Source: Cymodocea nodosa (taxonomy: Eukaryota > Streptophyta > Magnoliopsida > Alismatales > Cymodoceaceae). Taken from it: DNA of 64,000 nucleotides. Numbering within the stretch: position 1 is the stretch's first letter; each line of letters opens with the position of its first letter. The translations under genes and the position numbers were made by a program. The notes beneath the pieces are model-generated. The model ran no database searches and was not told the origin of the DNA. It worked only from the letters and a program-made list of their open reading frames with translations. Below are positions 1-12,300 of the stretch, one piece after another. The DNA lies in NCBI GenBank assembly GCA_036874045.1, contig CM072340.1:21627001-21691000 (forward strand), read 5' to 3'.

Positions 1-397
1 CTTCTACGAACACAATAATCACGGTGCATGTTTGAGATCATGAAATTTTCGAACAATTTTGATGGCGTGACCAACAATATTGTTTGTTGAAGAAGTATTA
101 CTCATTGCCAGGAGACAAAGAGTTCCCAAAAAGAGAACCCCTTGTCGTTAGATATATAATCAACCACCAACTGAATAAAACCTTTCAGTTTTACAGTATT
201 CCTAACCTTCACAGATCTAAGAAATTTTTCTGTACCATACGATTCAAATTCTATCGACAACCCAATTTCATCAAATAACAATAACAAAAAACGACAGTGA
301 TGAACAATCAACGGAGGAAAAAAATAAGTCACGCCAAAATTCGATAACTTTGTCTACAATAAAACGCGGGAAAAAATGCACATCCATGATTCCGTAC

Positions 398-610
398 CTT
401 GTAATTAGAAGCCGACGGAGGCGAAGACGGCCCAAAAGCGTTCCGATCCTGTTGGATATCGTAGTTGGGGCCGATCTCCTCCCTGTACGCCCCTCCACCT
501 CCATTGCCCCGGTATTGAACGTCCGGGGGCGAGTCCATTAGGTTCAGCAGGTCGCCGCTCTGCGTCCCGGCGAGACCCATCACCTGCTTGTCCTTGTACT
601 GCGAGAACAT
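398..610 (-). CDS. First coding exon of an unrecognised gene (partial, runs off the left edge)
   Basis: An ATG at 610-608 opens 71 codons that end at a good splice donor (AAG|GTACGG, exon end 398), leaving phase 0. The exon is GC-rich compared with its surroundings, as first exons often are here. The peptide starts MFSQYKDKQVMGLAG and is then Gly-, Pro- and Ser-rich with no signal peptide or membrane segment, so it looks like a disordered N-terminus. I do not recognise the family, and the rest of the gene is outside the window or in the 397 bases to the left, where I could not place another exon. It is transcribed away from the JmjC gene, whose ATG is 371 bases off, so the two may share a promoter region. 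Confidence 0.55.
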
Positions 611-981
611 TGCGTCTCCGACCGACGGGAACGACCTCAGCGGTGAAATTCGATGGGATATTTCTCGATGGTCAGCAGGAATCTGCGCTCGCGTTGTTGG
701 GAGGTGTATTCGCGGACGGGTGTCTGTGGTTGATCCTAGGCCGTTCGATTAAAGTGGGGAGCAATCTTCCACCGTCCCGATCAATCTGGTTGCGGGTTGG
801 AGACTTTTGGACTCCACGGTAATTAAATCAATTTTTAATCTCTGGGAATTTAAATTTCCAATTGATGCTTTCAATAATTAACAAACGTATTAATTACCAG
901 GATGGTTCTTCAAAAATACGAGCATGCTTGGCGCTCTGATAAAGTCAACAACTGTCTAACTAAAAATTAATTTCAGGGGAG

Positions 982-3900
982 ATGGGAAGGCCGAAGATCG
1001 CCGGAGAGGTGGAGAGGGTGAACGGGAAGGACTTGAGCTACGACGACTTCGTCTCCAGATATCTCAGGTTAAACCGCCCCGTCGTGCTCACGGGTCTAAT
1101 GGGCGGCTGGAGGGCGTGCGAGGACTGGGTCACTGACGATGGCCTCCCTAACCTCACTTTCGTTTCGAACCACTTCGGGAATTCCATCGTACAGGTAATT
1201 CGTCTGTCAAACACGATCGCCCCTCCTTTTGTTCTCTCACTTGCTCGCTTCCCGATTGTGCCACCATGTGACGTTGTTAAATGCCGTTTTAAGAAGAATA
1301 TATGTCCCGATTGTACAGGTAAATGTATGTCGCGATCCATTTTGATTTTTTCTCTTGTTTGATGTTTCGACTTTGTTTTGTGTATGTTCTCGCGTGGCAC
1401 CATTTCTCATTTGTCGACTTGAATTTGTCGTAATTTTTATTTCGATCATGTTTCCTTCATTTCGGAGATAGGCAGTAAATTGCTATGGGACCCGTGCAGG
1501 TTGCAGACTGTTGCAAAAGAGAGTTCACTGATCAGAAAAGAGTTGAGATGTCTGTATCAGAATTCATTAACCATTGGCTTGACAATCCTGCTGCATCCCA
1601 AACTAATGGATCAACTCGCAATGATGATGCCGTTCGACCTCTTCTTTATCTTAAAGATTGGCACTTTGTAAAGGTCTTTCTGAATAAATTTGCGATCTAC
1701 TTTTTCGTGTGAATTATCTTCATTCCGCCACCCCTTTGCCATGCATAGAAACTGTTGCTGTGATGCAAACTCTTTATCCGCTCATTAAATCTCCTCATAA
1801 AAGCAGTGCTGAATTCTAGGAAGAGATCACATATTAGTTCTACATTCGTGAGAATATCAAGTACTTCAAGAAAGAAGTTTCTTTTTAAACTAGCTGCTAA
1901 CTTGTCTTTTTTGGATACTTTAGAATTTTCAATATCGTGATAGTGTTATTTTGCGAAGAACTTACATTTCGTGATTCTTATATGATTAACGGGATGCTCC
2001 CAGTAAAACAGAATCCTTGGTTTCTTTTAACAAAAAGAATTCTTATTTATTTTGTCAATCTTCTCAGGAGTACCCCGACTACGTTGCATACAGAACACCA
2101 GAATTTTTTACTGATGATTGGCTCAATTTATACCTAGACAGTTATTCCATGCATGGAAATCCAGAAAATGCTCTTGACCAAAATGAAATAAATTGCTCCG
2201 ACTATCGTTTTGTTTACATGGGTGGAAAAGGTATGCAGGAAAATTCAAATTTGATTATTCCTTCCTTTCATGTACAAGAGCTTTCCCATGTTAAACCTAT
2301 AAAGCAAGTTGCACGTCATTTTTTTGACGTCAGATTCTATCTGCACTTCAACTTATTTATAGTTTCTTGTTGTGCATAGATTAATGCTACTATTGTTCCT
2401 CTTCCAGGTACCTGGACTCCTCTTCATGCGGATGTTTTTAGGTCTTATAGTTGGTCTGCTAATGTATGTGGCAAAAAAATATGGTACTTTTTATCTCCTT
2501 CACAGAGTCACCTTTTGTTTGACAGGTAAATTGTCAAATTATACTTCAAAGAAACCTGTTTAATCTTCTAGTAAAGATGGAAATGTGCATGTCAGGAAAG
2601 TATCCACACTTTAAATAATAGAGAGTGGATTATATTTTCACTGATACAGGGAGAATTAATTGCCATTTCTAAATTGTCTTAAATTTTCCCTCTCTTGATT
2701 CACATATTTTTACTTAATTTGTTTCAGATACTTGAAAACATCTGTCTATGATATTTTTGGCGATGTTTTGGAGAAAAAATATCCAGGATTTAAAGATGTA
2801 GAACCAGACATTGTTACTTTATTTTTTTAATTTTTTGTTACTTTTAAATAAACTGATTGCCTTTATTCTGTACCATCTGCAGACAGTATGGTTGGAGTGC
2901 ACACAAGAGAAGAATGAGATTATATTTGTTCCTAGTGGATGGTATCATCAAGTGTATAATCTGGTACATACCTTAGTTTGCCATCTCAAGTCTCCTCATT
3001 TATTATAAGAAAGAAAAAGGTGTCTTTTAGAAATGTTAATGTGATCATGGAGCAATAGCTTGCCATATTTGCTGTGACATTAATAATGGCAGTGTCAATG
3101 AGTTGGCCCCTTCTTAATTGTTCTTGTGTGGGAAAAAAATTTCTCCCGTAAACATATGATTCAATAGGCTGAACATGAACTACCTAGTTTTTGTTAGTTC
3201 ATCCTTTCAATCATGTTTTTATTTTACTGCTATTTGAATTTTTATTATTTTCCAATCATTGTGAAATTTCCCATCTCCTTAGAATTCATGCTTGACTCTT
3301 GTAGTGGTGATTATAGTGCAGAAATTTATTCATTGAATTTGCTACTTCTATTTAGTTGGAAAATGTTTTCCCAGTGGTTTAGCTCCATAAATCATTCTTG
3401 TCAAATATTAAACTAATTAATAATATATACTTATATGTCTAGTGAAACTTTGATATCATAATGTGTTTATTTCATTTCAGGAAGACACAATATCAATAAA
3501 CCACAACTGGTTCAATGGCTATAACCTTCACTGGGTGGTGAGTAGACAATTATCCAGTTTGTCAAGGATATTTTAGCAATCATTGAGTTGAACCATTTAT
3601 ATCAATTCTGCTTCATTCAGTGGAATTTGCTTGTGAGGGATTACAATGAGGCTAGAGAATACATAGAAGATATCCGTGAAATCAGTGATGATTTTGAAGG
3701 GCTCTGTCAACGTAATCTTGCAGCAAACACAGGTAATTACTTTGGAGATTTTTTCCTTTGCCTGTTACACAGGAAAGATCATTGATGATGCAAAGGAAAA
3801 TTTCTGCTAATTTATCTATTTTGCAGGAATGAATTTCTCTGACTTCTTTATATTTATGATAAGATTCTCTTTAGCCAATTTGATGCAAATGTTGCACCAC

Positions 3901-4389
3901 AAGGAACACAAGGAAGAGCACTTACCTTGTCTGTCTGTGAGCTCACAGCTTTTGCATAACTTGCTATCCATCTGTGATGTTGCCACAAATATGAAATCTG
4001 CTGAGACATTTTCTATTGAAAATATGCACAGACGCTCTACAAAGGATGCTGTATTATCAGATATTTGCAAGATATTAGTAGAGCCCCAATTTCTTGAATT
4101 GCAAATGGCAGTCTGTAGAACCTATGCAAAGCTGGAAGAGTTTCAGGATGTAAACATGAATCCAGGGAACGCATCCCTTTGTCAAACATGCTGTTCGATA
4201 CTGAAACAATTCATAGCTGGTGTTAGAAATTCAAATCTGGAAAATGCAGTTGAGTTCAATCACTTTCGACCAGAAGATTTGATTAGACTTGTTGGGCATG
4301 TGGTTGCAGATGTGAAAGACTTGCATGATAGTTTTAACTCTGATTGGAAGTCTGAATTTTTGAATTATGAAACTTCATTTGTTTTATGA
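982..4389 (+). CDS. JMJ20: JmjC-domain Fe(II)/2-oxoglutarate oxygenase, JMJD4/JMJ20-like
   Basis: Nine exons join in phase: 982-1194, 1500-1673, 2068-2230, 2408-2525, 2728-2797, 2883-2963, 3481-3537, 3621-3732 and 3827-4389, giving 516 aa. The JmjC core is clear. The iron ligands are His190 and Asp192 in GTWTPLHADVFRSYSW and the distal His268 in PSGWYHQV; KKIWYFLSP follows the first pair, as in the JMJD4 group. Family knowledge: human JMJD4 hydroxylates eRF1, and Arabidopsis JMJ20 (At5g63080) is reported as a histone arginine demethylase acting in seed germination. Which reaction this protein carries out cannot be read from the sequence. The exon 5 donor at 2798 was chosen over one at 2813 because it gives the conserved join into TVWLECTQE. 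The last exon encodes a long C-terminal helical region. All ligands are present, so the gene looks intact. Confidence 0.9.
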
Positions 4390-5379
4390 TAAGTGGATCT
4401 TATGGAGCTTTCATAGGCTTTATTTAAGTTGGAAAATTTCAAAGAATCTTGGTGATCAGAGGTATGCATACCCATTTCAGGCATGTGATAAAGCTTTTCA
4501 AGTTCTTGGAGGGAGAACATGGAACAATAAATATGATAATTTCGAATTTGATGGTGAATGATGCAGGAACAGAAAAATAAATGGACATGGATCTGCAGTT
4601 GGAATCCCTAGAGATTCATCATGTTTGAGTTGGATGGTTGTCAACTTGTCAGGTGTATGCAGTCTACATCAAAGGCATTGTTTCTGTTACTTGCAAGAAG
4701 AGACAATTTTGAGAGTTCAGAGGTGCACAGTAATCACTGCTATAGTATGTAGCACTGTATATCAAATCTTGATTTCAGCTTCCTAGCATGTGCTTTATGA
4801 AGTCTCTATTGTATTACAAACAAATTGGAGGTCCTCTTATTCTAGTCATCAAAAGTTTTCTTAAATGCTGACTTTTGTACGTTCAACATCCATACCTTTG
4901 TTGGGATCAAGTAATGAGAATCATGAACTTAATTCATTGTGTTCCCATGCACGAGTTCAACATGGTCTGTCTATCAGATGATGGACAATGATTTTTTGCC
5001 ATCTTTCTGTTGAGGTAATGTCTGATTGGTCTATTGACACTAGCATGCTTTGGAGCCTCTGATATGTAAGTGTGACTGAGATCCAAAGAGAATCTCGAGT
5101 TTTCCATTTTCTGATGGAATGATAATTTCATTCTAAAATAAGGTGGAGGTACATTAAGTGTGCTACAATGATGATTTCATGCATCACTGGGACTGCCGGA
5201 AGTTTAATTGTTTACCTGAGTTTCTTACATAGGCTGCCGTTTGCCTTCATGTTGAATGTACGATAGAAGGCCTACATGAATTTTGCCGCTAGTATGCCTG
5301 GATGATATGTGGGAGCTGCTCGGAAGATGATTTCACATCTCATTTTCTGTAGTTCCCAGTGACATTAGGAATTTAGCAA
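4390..5379. other. 3' flank of the JmjC gene, no gene seen
   Basis: This stretch probably includes the 3' UTR of the JmjC gene. I see no further coding exon with family resemblance and no clear repeat before the zinc-finger end of the minus-strand LINE begins near 5.4 kb. Confidence 0.4.
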
Positions 5380-8330
5380 CTTCAATTTCCCCTGCTCGTA
5401 GTATCTTCTTGTAGGCATCTTTGATTGTCACCATATTCGGGCTTCTTATGAAGCTTAAGTGTGTAGCATTGAATAGGTTCTAAGGTATAGCTATATTCAA
5501 AAACCAAGTGTTGAGTAGATTCTTCCTTGTAATCAGCACAGAGAGCACATGACTGATTGATTGCATTTATGTACAAGTGTAGTTTTGCTCAAACCGGCAA
5601 GACTTCATTTATGAGCAACCAACCAAACTTGAGTAATCTTTTGGGAGGAATGTAACCTTCCATAGTTCATTGAAAGGAAGTCTGTAGCATTCATTCTGCA
5701 TAGAGTGACTGTTCTTCTGGAATAGCATATGACATATCTTTTTCACTGAATCTGGGACATTTGGTGCCATTGTTTCTTATAAGAAGTTGTTCCGATATTT
5801 TTCTATAGGTCCGATTTTCATGCTCCAGTTCTCCAATAGTCCACATTCTTGTCACCATATTTACTTTGTAGTAGTTCTTGCGCTGGTCTGAATTGAAGTA
5901 TCTGTTGGCATGCTCTTATGAAAAGTGAATGGTTAAATATTCTGAGATTTCTGATGCCATGACCTACTTTATTTTTTGTCCAATAGATGATTTCCCACTT
6001 TTTAAGATGAAGATAATGGGAATTATCATGGTTCCACCAGTTCATTATCTTTTCTATTTCCTTGATCTGCTTTGGCGTGAGTAGACATTATATACACCCA
6101 TAAATGCCAACACATTCTTGATCAATGCTGTTCTTCCTATCTGTGTGAGAGTTTCCATTTTCCAGCCTTTGGACTCTGCGTCGAGGCTTTTCTTTTAGCA
6201 ACTGAAGAGGAGTTTCCAACTAACAAGATTGCAGTGATAAGGTATTTAATATTGTAATTATTTTCAGATAGTTGTAGCCCCCTGCATAAACTGCCATCTA
6301 ATAATTGAATTGGCCTGGTCTCCAAAGATTAGTGTTTATTTGGTATGATTCATTTATGGCCCTAAGAATGTAGAAAATGTTTTAAAATGTTCTTTAAGGA
6401 GGTCAATTCAAATAATATAGTTGACCAAAAATAAGTAAATCATCTGCAAAAGATAAATGTGTATGATGGCCCTTTAAGAGTGAATTGTAGACCTGAGTAC
6501 CAACCTTGTGTTTTGGCTGATCAGAAAGGGCATGTAATTCCTTTCAAAGCAATCATAAATAACAACAGAGATAGCAGGCATCCTTGTTGATCTTTGTGTT
6601 GAGGTGATGTTTCTGAAATAACGTTGGTTTACACTTATTCTGTGGATTGGGAATGTGACATAGGACATTAATAATGCTATAGTCTTTGGTAAGAAGCTAA
6701 ATTATTGCAATATATTTGATAGGGACCATTCAATTATATCAAATGCTTTTCTGAGATCTGCCTTTGAGATAAAACCTTGAATAGCAGGCCACTTATATTT
6801 CATAGAATGTATTAATTCTTTAGCTAGTAGGGCATTGCAATTTACTAAATTTCTTGGGAGAAACGCCCCTTGTTTGGTGGAACTAATTTTTTGTAGGATT
6901 TGAATTAGCCTCGTTTGTAATATATTGACCGTCAACTTCTTTGGAATTAATGCTATTGTAGATTTTCTGAAGAGGTGTGGGATGGATGTGGAGCTGTGTT
7001 CAATCAGCTGATGGAGATGATCTTGTAGTGTTTGCCAGAAGGTTTGAAAAGAAAGAGTTGGTGGTCCATCTGGTCTAGGGACTTTTGTTGGATGGATTGA
7101 AAATAGACATTGCTTAACCTCATCCATGCTTGACAGAGTTTACATTAGGATGTTGTCTTCTATTGTGATTTGTTTTTTAAGATTAATGAGATCGGCTGGT
7201 GCTTGCCTAGGCCTACTTGATCTGTGTAGCTTTATAATAAGTTTACAAATGCCTCGCCAATATCATTTGTTTCCAATAGTAATTGGCCATTGGGTCCTTG
7301 TATTTGTTGCCAGTATAGTCCTTGCATTTCTATCAAATGGCCATATTTATTTTACATCTGTTGTATTTCCTCCTGCTTTTCTACTGAGTTTGACATAGCC
7401 TGCAGCAGGAAGAGCCTTGATTCTCTGTCTTTGAGCTCTTGTTTTAATTTACCTGTTTTTTATGCACTCCATCTCCATGCCCATGACTTGAATTTGTGCA
7501 TAATATTGTCGACTGGCTTATGTTGATTTGAAGAGAATACATTGTTTGTTGGTTCAAAAAGCCTGTTATTTTATGTCAAAATTCTCTCTTTTTCCTAGTT
7601 GCTAACTTTGTGGTCAGTAGAAGTAGGTTTTGATCACTCATTGTAGCTACTAAATGGGAAGTATGTGCATTTAGATGGTACCCCTCCATTCAACACTGCA
7701 TACTGCTCTATCAAGTCTTATGCATGCCGCATGCACTCTTGCGATCATTACTTCATGTAAATGTTGGACCGTTATATGGTCTATCTATTAGTCTTTGTTG
7801 GTTGACAAATGATTGAAATGTTTTTTGTTTGGACGAGCTCTGGATGAAGTGCCTCGGTAATCATCATTATGTAGTGTTGCATTGGAATCACCAATACATA
7901 AGGGAGGTTTTGAGAATTCACAACAGTCTATTGATTGTCAAAAATTTTCTTGTTTGTTACCAATGATGGTCCATATACACTAGCCTGTATCCATGGATTC
8001 TCGGTATCTGTTTGTGACAAAATAGATTATTATTCTGTAGTCCAAAACGAGAGCAAGCCTCCTGCATATCCATTACTGGTCACCATAAAACTTTTTTCCT
8101 CCTTTATTTTGAGCTTATCTCTAAGGTCTTTACATTCATATGGTAGTAGTAGCTTCTGATAGGAATGTGATGCTTGGCCTTGTACTTCAGAGTTGCTGGA
8201 GGCAACAAACCGTTGCAGGGCTTCTCCCTCCCTAGCGGTTCCATGAGAGCAGCTTCGTTGGTGTGTTGCTGGAGGGATTTGCCTCCGACACATTACGCTT
8301 CATTCTAGCACTACTCGAACTCCATGCTGC
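5380..8330 (-). mobile_element. Decayed L1-type non-LTR retrotransposon (LINE), minus strand
   Basis: Read on the minus strand, the pieces lie in the right order for an L1-like ORF2 but with many stops and frameshifts. Around 8.03-8.29 kb there is an endonuclease start (SNGYAGGLLSFW). Near 7.85-7.93 kb a fragment resembles the endonuclease motif with PLCIGDSNATLHN. At 7127-6702 there is reverse-transcriptase sequence (IALIPKK, then KADLRKAFDIIEW). Near 6.6 kb is a degraded QGCPLS-like region, and near 6.43 kb the catalytic box (HLSFADDLLIF). Around 5.82-6.05 kb is GIRNLRIFNHSLF, and near 5.4-5.55 kb a Cys/His cluster of the zf-RVT type (CALCADYKEESTQHLVF). The outer ends and any target-site duplication were not resolved. 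It cannot be active. Confidence 0.85.
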
Positions 8331-9361
8331 TTCTGACCATGTTGCTAGCTGTTTCATTAGTTTTTATCTATTATTTTTGTTTGTGCATCTTCTGCAGGGT
8401 TGCAGTACAAGTTGATTCTTCCTCTTCTTCTGCTTATTTGGTGTAATTGCGGCCATTTGGACCATGTATACCTTGGGCTTCCATATTCTTCGAGTCAAGG
8501 CCGATAGATTGAATGCCCATGGGTTGAACTGTTAATGATGATGGGGCCATTATTGGGCCGGTGACAGCAAGACATTTGATGTACCATGATTAAATGGCAA
8601 AACTTGTCCATCATTGTGGAAGTCCCATTGTCTTTGGAATCAAAATTCAATAATGAAATTATATATTATAAAACAGCTCAAAAGTTGAAATCCGAAAATT
8701 TAAAGAAACAACACAAAAGAAAAGGAAAAAATGGCCCTTTTTCTCAGAAAAACAGGAGGAAAAAAAAAAAAAAAAAAAATCTTTAAACAGAAAAACAGTC
8801 TAAACAGCCAATTTCCCATTGTTTCAAAGAACCGAATTGATTAGAATTGTTTTTTCCATTTCCACAACAATGACCACATCAACCATGTCCCACCGGTGTT
8901 TCTAAATGTACCGACAATCGTAAGTAGCTTGGGTGTGTGATGGCCATAGGATATTAGATCCAGATCAAATAATAAATGGTTCTAGGAATCACTAAATTGA
9001 TGATATTACAATAGATGTTCAAGCAGTGGGCTGGCGTAGAACCGTGCATGCTACAGACATTAGGTTTGTGATTTACATCTCTCCGCAGCACTGCTTTAAA
9101 ACTTACAATACTGGTATACCCCCGGAGATATTAACTCACTACTACTTAATGTATCATCAAGCGTTGTCTTTGATCTGCCATGTGGTGGTATCTGGTTGAG
9201 CGACTGCAACCTTCATTCATAACCCTAGAACAGACTGTCGAAGAAAACCAAGTCAGAGTGGGACTTGCAATATCTCCAGTTGATAAGGGGAGAAATGGAA
9301 ATCTTACGATTTCCTACCATGCAATTCATAGAAGCGAGGCCAAAACTGAACACATGGTATT
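8331..9361. other. Spacer between the LINE and the GT14 gene, with a poly(A) run
   Basis: No coding exon was recognised here. A run of about 20 A at 8760-8779 sits on the plus strand. It is on the wrong strand to be the tail of the minus-strand LINE and may mark another decayed insertion. The 3' UTR of the glycosyltransferase gene should lie just left of 9362. Confidence 0.4.
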
Positions 9362-12300
9362 CTAACATCTTTTTCCAGGATGATGTGTGCTCACCATCCT
9401 AAGAAGTCGAAGTGCAGCCGAGCGAGTGAATTTCCTAGCGAAAAGAAAACAAACCGATGGCTTCTCCTTGCTGGTACACCATTCCCGTCTTCTTTCAGTT
9501 TCATAGTATATGTTATCTATTTTCTGCATTGGGAAAGAGGAAAGTGATTGCATATATGGCATTAGAGAACAATCGAGGACACATATTACCAATCCTCCAT
9601 GTAATTTCTTTGTTTTATCACGTGTAGACCTGAGCATACTGAATCTAAGGGGAATTCATTATCAGTGATGAGTAAATAGCTCAGCACGATTAGCAAGAAC
9701 ATTCTCGCACAAAGAAACCTGAAGAGATAGGTAATGGTAGATGTATTGCTGAGAGGTTCGTCTATTCAAATCATACCTTTATACTCGTAATAAGATTAGA
9801 CACGCCATCAGAAAACTTGTATGTCAAAGGATGCCATCCACGCCGTTGAGGGTCTTTGGATGAAGAAAGATCCCATGCAGTATGTGTCAAGCTTCGAGCA
9901 TTTATTTCCCACTCAAGCTCATTTTGCTGGATATTATTGACCCAAATCTCAGTCTTTATTTGGAGGGTGAATACTACTACCATTAACGTGGAAGAGAATG
10001 CAGATCTTCAATATAACTTGAAAGATGGTTATAAACCAGGGAACAATGTTCATACATGAGAAATGAAAAGACATGCATCACCAAGGGGGAACATGATCTT
10101 GAATAAAGCACCAAAATTAGCAATTACATGAGAAATAAGCCCATACGTGAACGCTACCATCTCTAAATTTCACTTTTACATGTCACTTAACCTTTTAGGT
10201 GTGATTGTAAGCTCCACAGCATTAGTATCAGATTTTTAGGAAGTCTCAAACATTTAGGGATGGGCAATTAATAAAAAAATTTGGATGTCAGTTGTGCACA
10301 GATTTAAAACTAAAACCAAAATTAAATCTAAATTCCATGATATTTGGCTTTGAACCTCAAGTTTGGTGCATGAACATTTAGGTAGCAACTTATTTTGTCT
10401 GCAAGGCACAAAACCTTGTTTTGAATTCACAGGTTGGGGCCTTCGTGTTTTCAATAAATACTGACTCTGAACCTACGCTACTTTGGGTTCAAGATGTATG
10501 ATTAAATCTGACCACGAACAACTGTCACAAGCAGCTACCACATTGATGCTATGTATGTACGGTTGCCATTTCTAGAAATTAGCTACTTTTTAATATTTAA
10601 CACTATTCACATGGTACATACGAAAGAAACTCAACACCCTCTAGAACAAAGATCCTAATAAATTAGCATAGTTTTGATCGTCTGAGAGCAGTAAAAAACC
10701 AAGAAAAAGATGATATTTACTGCTAGCAATGTTTGAACATAGTGCTCGTCAGGGATACAGTTGTGCTCCTTCCATGCATCTGCAGGCTTAACAGAAACCA
10801 GTTGGCAATACGTTAGCCCTTTGAAAAACAAGGGGACTTCATGTTCACAGTAACATTATTAAAACTCCAAAATACAATTCTTTCACAAAGCACCAGCCAT
10901 GTTCCTTCCATTCTCAATTTTCCTAAATTTATCATATATCCTACAAAACCATAGAGAATTATTGCAGTTCCAGTTCACCAATTAACTTCATCTGTCCATA
11001 ACAACCATGTGTAATATGCAAAAATTTGATTGTCATGCTGAATGGCATCACCCCAATTTAGAGGAACATCTAAAGAACACAACAATCTAATGGCAACTCA
11101 GTGAATAAGCAAGCAAAAATACTTACAAAAGGATGATCTCGCCAAAACTCTGGTAATGACTTCCTCTGAAAAAAGAAGACATAAAGCAATCAAATTTCAA
11201 GCATATATACAGAATGTGTCAAAAAGGAGAGAGATGAGAAAACCAGGAAAAGATAATTTGAATTATTGAGAATCAATGTTCCATCAATGACATAAGTATC
11301 AAAGATTTCCATGATGCCCCTCACATAATCAAATTATTTGACTTGAGAAATACAGTGTCTTTTATTTCTTGTATTTTTTAAATCTCTGTTCATCTTTTTT
11401 GTAAAATGTTAAAACAGAGCCAAACAACACATCTTAGTGAGCTTGTTAGATAGAAAGAACAAAACAGTACATATATTGGAAACGAAAGCAGAATCATGGC
11501 ATTTGCATCATTGCATGCTTTGCTTTCGTGCACATTGACCAGAAAACTATCAAAACTAAATCCCTTCCTGTTTTCAATAAAATTATATAGCTCAACTTCA
11601 AAAAGAAAAAAGCAAATTCTTTATAATGAACTAATGCAACTTCATGCAATTACAAGGACTTCAAGATCCTAGAAGACTTACCATGCAGTGCCTCTGAAAT
11701 ACAGGGAAGACTGTATCATCATTAATCATAATTTCAGCATGTTTTCTGTTTAAAACAACCCACTACAAGAAGAGAGAATAAGGTAATAGTCAGACAAAGG
11801 ATAATAATTAATGGATGACCATCTCAAACATAAAGCAGAAATTGCAGCAAATTTTACTACCTGTGATCCCTTCCTCCAATTTTGTACAGGAATAACTGGA
11901 TGCATTTTTGGATTATAACGACCCTCTTTTGTATCAGCAAAACTGTTCCCAAATACATGACCGGTCATTAGAACCTACACCTCATTAGATATTGACTGTG
12001 ATGTTTCATGTTCTATGCATCCTAGTGCATTATTATATCATAATACAATTGGAACAGAAACGCATGAGTTTGCATCCACAAATTTCATGTGACGTGAAGA
12101 TGAGGGGCCAGTCAGTTAATGACGTAAAAAATGCACACACTTGAAAAAAAGCTGCATTTTCGGAATTAAATGGCTGGACACTTCAAATTGTTAATTTTAT
12201 TGTTTGAAACAAATCTCTAGCTCAAGAGAAAACAACATATTCATGAATTAGTAGAAAGCAAGGTTCATAATTGGACTGCACGTCAACTTTGTGTGTAAAG

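Noticed and set aside
2798..2827. Longer form of JmjC exon 5 using a donor at 2813
   Set aside because: It keeps phase but inserts residues before TVWLEC that the JMJD4/JMJ20 family lacks; the donor at 2798 gives the family-like join.
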